The notes beneath the pieces are model-generated. The model was not told where the DNA came from, ran no database searches, and worked only from the letters and a program-made list of their open reading frames with translations. This document shows positions 7,461 through 13,102 of a stretch of DNA of 13,102 nt, in pieces. The position numbers were made by a program, and so were the translations under genes. Source of the DNA: Larix sibirica. Taxonomy: Eukaryota; Streptophyta; Pinopsida; Pinales; Pinaceae. The stretch is from the NCBI GenBank assembly GCA_004151065.3, contig NWUY0300101615.1, positions 8,854 to 21,955 on the forward strand. Direction: 5' to 3'. Within the stretch, counting starts at the first letter, position 1, and every line of letters begins with the position of its first letter.

Positions 7461-9533
7461 GTGAGTGCATGATGATTGATTGCTTGTCATTTGTATGAAT
7501 GGAAATATTGTTCATATTGTTGTTTATTTGGTAATGCTTTTGTTTTATGGCCTCAAAATTAGTCGTGATGCTATTTGTTGGCTTTTGCTGCCATGCATTG
7601 TTGACTGAATTTGTCCTGGTTGTAATTTGTACCTGGGTGTTGTCATGCTTTTTATGACATGCTGATTTCACATAAAGGTTGCTGTTAATATTTGCTCAAA
7701 TAGAAATCGACCATGGATCAGAATCCATTCTGTTTGTTACAACTGCAAACTATGTAGTCTCTCTTGCAGGCTTGATAAAACAAGCCATGCTTTTGAATAG
7801 AAATTGTTTACTGATGATTCCAATTGTTGCTGATATTTCAGGCATTCGAACAGTATGGAGAGATTGAAGAAGGTTCTGTTATTATTGACAAGGCAACTGG
7901 AAAGTCAAGGGGGTTTGGCTTTATTACATTTAAGCATATGGATTCTGCTCAGAAGGCTTTGCAGGAACCTAGCAAGACTATTGATGTAAGTGTCAGTTCT
8001 GGTTATAGATATTCATAACATTTTAAATTAGAATTTTACTGTGAAATGCTGCTTGTATAGCTACTTTTTAATGTTGTATCTTCTTTGGTAGAGATTGTGT
8101 GACTTTGTCTGAGTCATTGATATGAGAGTCATGCTGTGATGTGTATTTTTATTTCTCAATAGTATATTAGTGTTGCCCAGAGCCATGCACAAGAAGCTGA
8201 ATTTAGCTTTCACGTATTGTAAGAAATTTTAGTTGATGGAATATCCACTGTTGTTTTATATAGGTGCAATGTTATTCATGTTGCTGTATTCTTATGACAT
8301 GCTTTCCAGTGCAATGTTAAGATAATTGGAAACTGAGTATTAATATTGGAATCAGTAGATCCAAGATTAAGGAGTTTTATCCTGGTAGTATGCCATTCAA
8401 ATTGTTGCATTCCATAAGATGCTTTGCGGAACAATTATAATATTTTCAGAAAGCAGCCAATAGTTTTGGCAGGGGCTGCTGTTTCTGTTAGTTACATGTT
8501 AGCAATTTGACTGATTTAAGATTCTGTTTCTTTCAGATTCTAAAAATAATTTTTTAATGTGGGGTGTTCTGCAGGGTCGAATTACTGTGTGCAATCTAGC
8601 AACTGCTGGCACCAATCCAGCACAAACTACAGATCAGTCACAGAGGAAGCTTTACATCGGTGGCCTTTCATATGAAACATCAAATGAGGCACTCATATCG
8701 ATTTTTTCACAGTATGGAGAAATAGAGGAGGGTTCTGTTGCATATGACAAGAATACAAACAGATCCAGGTAATTTAGTTTTTGATTAAATTAAATTATTA
8801 AGTTTCTTGTGTAATACTGCCATTTGAAGCTTTTATATATGACACTTAAATCCTATATCTAGTCTGGCAATATCATTCTATATTCCAACTCAAATAATTT
8901 TTCCAAACAGGGGTTTTGCATTTGTGACATTTAAGGCTGTTGAAGCAGCCAAGAGGGCCCTTGAGGATTCAAACAGAAATATTGATGTAAGGAACAGAAC
9001 TGTGCATTTTTAATGGATCTTGATTTTTTTTTTGGTGATTTAAGGGATAGGTTTAACTCCGTTGGAAAGTTATAGTTTGGAATCTGTTCTTGTGCTTTGA
9101 CATGTAGGGAAGGTCAGTTACTGTGAAGCTTGCAATTGAGGGCCAGAAGGAGAAGGCTGCTTCACAGCCTATACCATCCCCCCAAGCACAGTTAGTATCT
9201 CAGGTACAGCCAGGTTATGCAGCAATAAACCCAAACTTTCCATCATATCCAAGGGCACAACTGCCTGCTCCTACTCCACAAGCATATCCAACAGGGCTAC
9301 CTTCATATGCTCCACAATCTTCTTATGTTACACAACCTTTATATGGACCCACATTTCCTGGACAACCTGCATATACAGGGCTATCTGCTGCTCATGGAGC
9401 TGTAGCACCAGTGCAGTACAACCCCCACTATACCCAATATGCAGCCTTCCAACCTTCACAGTCTAACCAACCTGGATTGCCTACAATAGGTACCACGGCT
9501 GCACCTATCCCTCCATACTATGGTGCCTCGTGA
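7340..9533 (+). CDS. Two-RRM RNA-binding protein, UBA2/hnRNP A/B-like (5 visible coding exons, 5' incomplete)
   Basis: Joined exons 7340-7460, 7842-7985, 8575-8768, 8911-8986 and 9108-9533 give 319 residues up to a TGA. Numbering from the first full codon at 7341: residues 9-22 are the helical lead-in typical of plant UBP1-associated protein 2 ([14 protein letters not shown]); RRM1 spans about 23-97 with RNP2 KLFVRG (23-28) and RNP1 RGFGFITF (63-70); RRM2 spans about 113-187 with RNP2 KLYIGG (113-118) and RNP1 RGFAFVTF (153-160). The aromatic RNA-contact positions are intact. The tail (about 190-319) is P/Q/A/Y-rich with about a dozen spaced tyrosines, as in low-complexity regions of hnRNPs. 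UBA2 proteins are nuclear, bind U-rich RNA and take part in RNA stabilisation and stress or ABA responses; that role is inferred by family. The N-terminus is missing: the first exon begins mid-codon after an acceptor, and family members have roughly 40-100 more residues. Family confidence is high, exact subgroup less so. Confidence 0.9.
7842..7985 (+). CDS. Coding exon b: rest of RRM1
   Basis: The acceptor is TGATATTTCAG (AG 7840-7841) and the donor is GAT^GTAAGT (GT 7986-7987). The exon has exactly 48 codons, phase 0 at both ends, from [12 protein letters not shown] through RNP1 [10 protein letters not shown] to EPSKTID. The preceding intron is 381 nt. Skipping this exon would keep the frame but remove RNP1 of RRM1, so an in-frame isoform with one crippled RRM is possible in principle. 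Confidence 0.95.
8263..8434 (+). repeat. Diverged direct repeat inside intron 2
   Basis: About 40 bp at 8275-8313 (TTCATGTTGCTGTATTC..., ending CAGTGCAAT) and at 8395-8434 (TTCAAATTGTTGCATTC..., ending GAACAAT) are alignable by eye with scattered mismatches. The offset is about 121 bp. It is an old intronic duplication with no evident function. Confidence 0.4.
8575..8768 (+). CDS. Coding exon c: end of RRM1, linker and most of RRM2
   Basis: The acceptor is GTTCTGCAG (AG 8573-8574) and the donor is CAG^GTAATT (GT 8769-8770). The exon starts [10 protein letters not shown] (last strand of RRM1), then a short linker ([13 protein letters not shown]), then RRM2 from [13 protein letters not shown] to DKNTNRS, and ends two bases into an Arg codon. 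The preceding intron is 589 nt and contains a competing acceptor at 8535-8536. Retaining the following intron gives a TAA at once (8770-8772). Confidence 0.95.
8911..8986 (+). CDS. Coding exon d: RNP1 of RRM2
   Basis: A 76-nt exon. The acceptor is TTCCAAACAG (AG 8909-8910) and the donor is GAT^GTAAGG (GT 8987-8988). The first base completes the Arg codon of RNP1, followed by [20 protein letters not shown] and NRNID. The exon is too short to show up as an open frame of its own. The flanking introns are 142 and 121 nt, both short. Skipping it would shift the frame. Confidence 0.93.
9108..9533 (+). CDS. Coding exon e: end of RRM2 and P/Q/Y-rich C-terminal tail
   Basis: The acceptor is GACATGTAG (AG 9106-9107), a weak tract compared with the others; the exon ends at the TGA 9531-9533. 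It starts [16 protein letters not shown], closing RRM2, and continues with about 120 residues rich in Pro, Gln, Ala and Tyr ([40 protein letters not shown]) ending IPPYYGAS. Such tails are disordered and often mediate self-association or condensate formation in hnRNP-like proteins; that is inference here. Confidence 0.95.
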   Translation, partial: GRSVTVKLAIEGQKEKAASQPIPSPQAQLVSQVQPGYAAINPNFPSYPRAQLPAPTPQAYPTGLPSYAPQSSYVTQPLYGPTFPGQPAYTGLSAAHGAVAPVQYNPHYTQYAAFQPSQSNQPGLPTIGTTAAPIPPYYGAS

Positions 9534-9640
9534 AGCAATCCTTGACGACATGATAAAAAATTATCTCCTTCTTGGGGATTAAGGCAGTTAATCATGGTCT
9601 CAATGCTGAAGCTCCCATTTTACCAGAGAGATACTTGAAG

Positions 9641-10061
9641 TTCTATTTTAATTTTTGGGGGTCTCAGAAGAGTCACTTTTTGGAGGTACATATGTTCGGC
9701 GAGCCAATGCAAGTACCATGCACAGGATCTCATGTCTATTCCATCATGATCAATATTTATATTTAATTTACATATGCTGCAAGATTTTGAATCTTTATAG
9801 TTATAGCATTTTTTTATAATGTCCATTTGCATCCTTCATATATTATTGGAGTTCTATATTAATTGTCTGGGGATCCAGAAGAGTTACTTTACGGAGGTAT
9901 GTATTCATGGAGCCCATGTGAGAACCATGCACCGGATTTCTTTGGCCACATCGTCCTCAATCTCTATGTTAAATTGCCTACTCTACATGATTTTGATCTT
10001 TTATCACCATAGCAGTTACAATGCCTATTTGCTTCATTTTTTGTTGTACACAATTTTTAAG
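9641..10061 (+). repeat. Diverged tandem duplication of about 211 bp in the 3'UTR
   Basis: Unit 1 is 9641-9851 and unit 2 is 9852-10061. Both start TTCTAT(T/A)TTAAT, followed by a GGGG...CAGAAGAGT(C/T)ACTTT block and GGAGGTA at an exact 211-bp offset, then ACCATGCAC(A/C)GGAT, a GATTTTGA(A)TCTTT block and T(G/C)(T/C)C(C/T)ATTTGC near the end. The offset shrinks from 211 to 202 bp through small indels. Similarity is moderate, so the duplication is old. The reading frame shared by the two copies shows many amino-acid changes and no sign of selection for coding. Confidence 0.8.
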
Positions 10062-10507
10062 TTCTGTGATTTCTTTCATCTACAAATTTCTATTACAGGA
10101 GCCATAGAACATTGTCACTTTGGGTTTGTACTTTCGTCAATCTTCAGTTTAAACAATGGGCTTTGATACTATTTTCTAGGTGGTTGAGTGTATGAACCAT
10201 GTGAAAGCTGCTTCCTTGTCCTAAAACAGTTATGTTCTACATCTATTGGACAGTTGTGACTAGAAAAAAATAGAAAATTGCGAACAGCACACAGAAATTT
10301 GATTGTTTGCTATCTCATACACTACACATGCTTTTCATAGTAGAAGTTTATTCAGATTCAAATTTTCAGGAGGTGTACTTTTTTTCAAGCTACAAGCTAG
10401 GGGAAGCCTCTTTTATTGTGTGAAAATTTCAAATTTACATGATGCATTGATCTGGTTATGGACGTGCCTTGACTAGTTCTAAGTGCATGTAGTTTGGATG
10501 CATTTTC

Positions 10508-11020
10508 GTTCTTGATGTGCTTATGAGCCTCATTTGGGGAAGGGAGTCCTGCTTTTTCGCAAATAGATTATTTTTTTGCATGTTTCTAAAACACTTTCCT
10601 TGAGTTTCTGGGAAATATTTTAATAAATAATAAATAAAATTTGCATTTATAAATTCGCAATAAAATGAGTATGAAGCCTGGTTTTGTTAACATTGCCTCT
10701 ACAGAAAGCCACAAAAGTTAAATTGAAGCATCAACAAAGTAGTGTACATTTATGTCCCTCGGGATATTCCTCAAGTGCAAACCTTATAAATAGGCCATGT
10801 ATGACCACCTTAACCTAGACACTCAGTGCTTGTGGATAATTTGGTCAATATCTTTTAATTATGCTAAAAACTTTTTGAAAGGGAAGATCCTGATTTCCAA
10901 CGCATTTCCAATTTGTGCTTATGGGCCTCATATAGGGAATGGAAACTTGTTTTTTTCCAAGTAATTCACTTTATAGAGGCATGAACAAAAAGATAATTGA
11001 AGCCCTCAACACGCAGCATG
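10508..11020 (+). repeat. Diverged direct repeat pair with a large indel
   Basis: The segment GTGCTTATGAGCCTCATTTG at 10517 matches GTGCTTATGGGCCTCATATA at 10915 (offset 398) and the similarity continues for about 65 bp to a GCATG. A further match, ACAAAAG(T)TA(A)AATTGAAGC, occurs at 10711 and 10985 (offset about 273). The first copy therefore carries about 125 extra bases between the two blocks, an AT-rich insert that includes the AATAAA run. There is no target duplication or terminal repeat that I can fix around the insert. Confidence 0.6.
10622..10637 (+). terminator. Clustered AATAAA polyadenylation signals
   Basis: Overlapping AATAAA/AATAAT hexamers occur in an AT-rich run, with another AATAAA at 10660. 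They lie about 1.1 kb after the stop codon of the RRM gene on the same strand. Plant poly(A) signals are loose and AT-rich DNA produces AATAAA by chance, so this is only a candidate 3' end. Confidence 0.25.
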
Positions 11021-11195
11021 TGCAAATCTCGTTGAAAGTATCGCTGAAATGGAAGCCCAATAAACAGTGAGGTGGTTATTTGTGAAGTATTTCTACATCT
11101 CCATCTATGAATTTATCTTACTCCCCGACTCTCAATGTGGTTGTGAGCGACTTACAAATTAGATATGGATGCCCAACAGTACACGTCTGCAAATC

Positions 11196-11345
11196 ATCGA
11201 GTCTTTAATAAAATACTATCTCCTTGCACTATGGTTATTATAGTAAAATTGTTACATATTTGAATACAATATCGAGTCTTTAATAAAATACTATCTCCTT
11301 GCACTATGGTTATTGTAGCAAAATTGTTGCATATTTGAATGCAAT
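11196..11345 (+). repeat. 75-bp perfect-length tandem duplication
   Basis: Unit 1 (11196-11270) and unit 2 (11271-11345) both begin ATCGAGTCTTTAATAAAATA and are identical except for four transitions, each A to G or T to C from unit 1 to unit 2. This is a recent duplication of noncoding DNA. Each unit carries an AATAAA. The short open frame beginning at 11299 is incidental. Confidence 0.95.
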
Positions 11346-12253
11346 TGTCTTAAGTTGCATATATAAATCACTTTACCTGATCTTAAGGATTGGTTGCTGG
11401 TTGCTATTCAAGAGGATAAGGGACAATTTAGTCGTTGAAAGATGCATACAAAACTTAAAAACATGTTTCTGTCATGTTGAAATACATTGGAAATGGTTTT
11501 GAATGAAATTTGGATTGAAATATAAAGATTGGGGCCATGTTAGTGTTCAAAACTTCTTGAGTATTCAAGAGAAATATGTGTACATTATTTGGGGAGATGG
11601 TAGACTTGTCATGAGTGGGTAGATTGTGAACTGTCACCATGCAGAAATTGATGCCTTGGAGGGAGATGGAAAGACTTTAATTCTAAATCTTCCAGTACAA
11701 CCTTGGACGCTTTTCATTCGTTGCCAACTATTATCAGTTGTAGCAATTGCATTGGTTATTTAAAAATTTCATATGATAAAAGGGGGGTTAAAAGGTGTTG
11801 TCAATGCTTAGTGTACTGAAAAACAAGGTGTCGTGTCTTATTGAAAGACATACGAAGTATATAGGCGTGGTAAATAGTTTAGATACCTTGGAGTCTTGAC
11901 CACCTTAAAATGATAATTATAAATCCTTGGAAATATGTTGAATTGATTTGTGGATGATGGTTGGTGCAATATGATGGAGACCTTGAACCTTGGATGATAA
12001 CGTAGCCTTAGAATACTTTTGAGGCCACTACTTATTGGATATAAATGAAATGATGAAAGACTGTTGATAAAGTTTTGCAAGGTGACAAGCTTAAATTAAT
12101 AGTCATAGACAACCTTCCTTTTGGTTTCTTGTTGGTTTCTACAAACTTACATTAATTCATATATTAAGTCGGTATTTTTTCCCTTAGTGTTACCTGAGTT
12201 AATACATTGGATTGGTGATATAGCCACCTTGTTGATCACTCAATGTTCTGGGC
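11346..12253. other. Intergenic region with no supported gene
   Basis: Frames on both strands are short and interrupted. A plus-strand FRYLGV reading near 11878-11895 recalls the (F/Y)xYLG motif of LINE reverse transcriptases, but it is isolated, frameshifted relative to its flanks, and lacks other RT motifs. No tRNA, rRNA or conserved structure is evident. Confidence 0.6.
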
Positions 12254-12330
12254 AATCCTTGGGAATTAAGAAACGTCCTCTTTTCTTTTTGTAAAGGTGG
12301 TGCTCCTCTTTGTCAAATAACATAATTTTT
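12254..12330 (+). repeat. Older copy of the repeat unit found again at 12474-12628
   Basis: AATCCTTGGGAAT (12254) and CTCTTTGTCAAATAACA (12306) recur at 12474 and 12524 (offset 218-220). Between them both copies have a TTTTCTTTT-type stretch and an AGGTNGTNCTC block. This copy is more diverged than the two downstream copies, so it marks an earlier round of duplication. Confidence 0.7.
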
Positions 12331-12383
12331 TTAACCTTTTAACTTATTGAATGGAATAAAATAATGCTATGAAATAAAAAACC

Positions 12384-12453
12384 TCACATGACCTTCAATA
12401 TCAAAAAAGTAAAAGGTCATTCACATGACCTTCAATATCAAGAAAGTAAAAGT
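12384..12453 (+). repeat. 37-bp tandem duplication
   Basis: TCACATGACCTTCAATATCA starts at 12384 and again at 12421, followed in both by A(A/G)AAAGTAAAAG. The two copies differ at one base over the first 32. The junction creates a perfect inverted repeat (12413-12432). Confidence 0.92.
12413..12432. repeat. Perfect 8-bp stem, 4-base loop inverted repeat
   Basis: AAGGTCAT-TCAC-ATGACCTT. The stem is formed by the end of the first 37-bp unit and the start of the second, so it arose from the duplication. It contains no other recognisable signal. Confidence 0.8.
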
Positions 12454-12515
12454 AGGGTTTATTAGTGAGGGTAAATCCTTGGGGAATCAAGGAGCATTTT
12501 CTTTTGTTTTTACAG

Positions 12516-12628
12516 AGGTTGTACTCTTTGTCAAATAACAAGTTTTCGTTCTTAAACATATAGAAATGAACAAAGGTTGTACTCTTTGTCAAATAATATG
12601 TTTTCATTCTTAAACATATAGAAATGAA
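12516..12628 (+). repeat. 58-bp tandem duplication
   Basis: AGGTTGTACTCTTTGTCAAA starts at 12516 and at 12574 and runs through CTTAAACATATAGAAATGAA in each copy. There are few differences, for example AACAAG/AATATG and TTCG/TTCA. A minus-strand open frame of 101 codons (12401-12706) crosses this and repeats a peptide motif because of the duplication; it is not a gene. Confidence 0.93.
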
Positions 12629-13102
12629 GTGAAGGACTATGATGAAGCAAAATATCACAAGAATTTTAACATTGAGATTTTGTGATAATCTAATATTCAT
12701 TAGCACACTTTTCGTTGTGTAAGTGTACTCGCTAGTTGCGAAGTCATAGGATAAAATGATTAAATGATTGTTAGTATGAAATTTTAATTGTTCAGCTTAA
12801 AATATCTGCCCCCATTGTAACACCACCCCCTAGCCCAGGTTAGAGCTGTTATTGTAAATTGAACATTGTGGCTATGAGTATGTACATAGCATGATAATAA
12901 TTTAATATAAACACCAGTTGGCTGCACGAGGAGTGATACGCTGAAGAGGGGATCCGGATATTAACAGAGGGTTGTGAGGGGGGGGGGTAAGGTTGACTTA
13001 TGTACCTTGTTCCCTAAACCCTTGTTCTATAAACCTTATATGATAAACCCAAAACCCATACTCCTAAGCCATATTCTTAGTGGGGGATTATTTTAATGTT
13101 AA
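12629..13102. other. Noncoding right end; G-run and short telomere-like piece
   Basis: There is no gene here. A run of ten G lies at 12978-12987, a likely site of sequencing or replication slippage. CCCTAAACCCTT at 13012-13023 equals about one and a half plant telomere units, followed by decayed AAACC-containing pieces up to about 13057; this is far too short to call an interstitial telomere. TGTAACACCACCCCC at 12816 has the look of a gypsy-type LTR start, but no partner or PBS is in the window. Confidence 0.4.

Larger units (their letters stand above)
9534..10640 (+). other. Probable 3' untranslated region with candidate introns and poly(A) signals
   Basis: No coding sequence follows the stop codon; longer plus-strand frames here (9572-9766, 9819-10166) derive from an internal duplication and show no protein-like conservation. 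Candidate splice donors GAG^GTACAT (GT 9686-9687) and GAG^GTATGT (GT 9897-9898) are followed by acceptors TTCTATTACAG (AG 10097-10098) and TATTTTCTAG (AG 10178-10179). A run of AATAAA signals lies at 10622-10637. The transcript end is not determined; this span is a working guess. Confidence 0.35.

Noticed and set aside
9572-10166. Two plus-strand frames with similar peptides (LKFYFN..GSQKSHF / LEFYIN..GIQKSYF)
   Set aside because: The likeness follows from DNA duplication; the changes are mostly amino-acid altering, so there is no sign of coding selection.
11833-11910. FRYLGV reading as LINE reverse transcriptase
   Set aside because: Single short motif, frameshifted from its surroundings, with no catalytic RT motif nearby.
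12401-12706. Minus-strand 101-codon frame
   Set aside because: It is generated by the 58-bp and 37-bp duplications and is AT-rich noncoding sequence.
13012-13023. Interstitial telomere repeat
   Set aside because: Only about one and a half CCCTAAA units; too short to distinguish from chance.
1-13102. CRISPR array, tRNA, rRNA or bacterial-type operon
   Set aside because: No regular repeat-spacer pattern, cloverleaf or rRNA core sequence was found; the gene structure is eukaryotic.

Overview
The window looks like nuclear DNA of a plant, probably a conifer or another gymnosperm with a large genome. The gene has canonical GT-AG introns and encodes a plant-type two-RRM protein. It sits in AT-rich DNA full of decayed LTR-retrotransposon material, stepwise tandem duplications and one short assembly gap (NN at 4294-4295). 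The lineage is an inference; no bacterial-style gene organisation is present.

Layout. (1) 1-5618 is retroelement-derived and reads on the minus strand. It holds a decayed internal region (1-2149), a primer-binding-site-like sequence (2150-2161), a candidate LTR of about 2.46 kb whose ends form a TGTTG...CAACA inverted repeat (2162-4620), a polypurine-like tract (4621-4631), and a reading frame broken by stops that carries a damaged CCHC zinc knuckle (4899-5618). PPT-LTR-PBS in this order suggests two same-strand elements sharing a central LTR. (2) 5619-7339 has no recognisable gene and is probably upstream or intronic DNA of the gene to its right. (3) 7340-9533 (+) holds the only clear gene: five coding exons of an RNA-binding protein of the UBP1-associated protein 2 (UBA2) / hnRNP A/B-like type, with two RRMs and a P/Q/Y-rich tail. 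The last 319 residues and the stop codon are visible. The N-terminal exon or exons lie upstream and were not found. (4) 9534-13102 is the 3' untranslated and downstream region, built largely from direct duplications of different ages: about 211 bp x2, a diverged pair near 10.5 and 10.9 kb, 75 bp x2, 37 bp x2, and 58 bp x2 plus an older copy.

The protein probably acts in the nucleus on U-rich pre-mRNA or mRNA. The two RRMs share an identical ten-residue stretch and an intron at the same place (ID^GR, phase 0), which points to internal domain duplication. Alternative acceptors and 3'UTR splice-site candidates suggest possible splicing-coupled self-regulation. I found no previously undescribed multi-gene system. 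The best leads are the PPT-LTR-PBS arrangement, the motif-rich LTR, and the duplicated 3'UTR with repeated splice donors.
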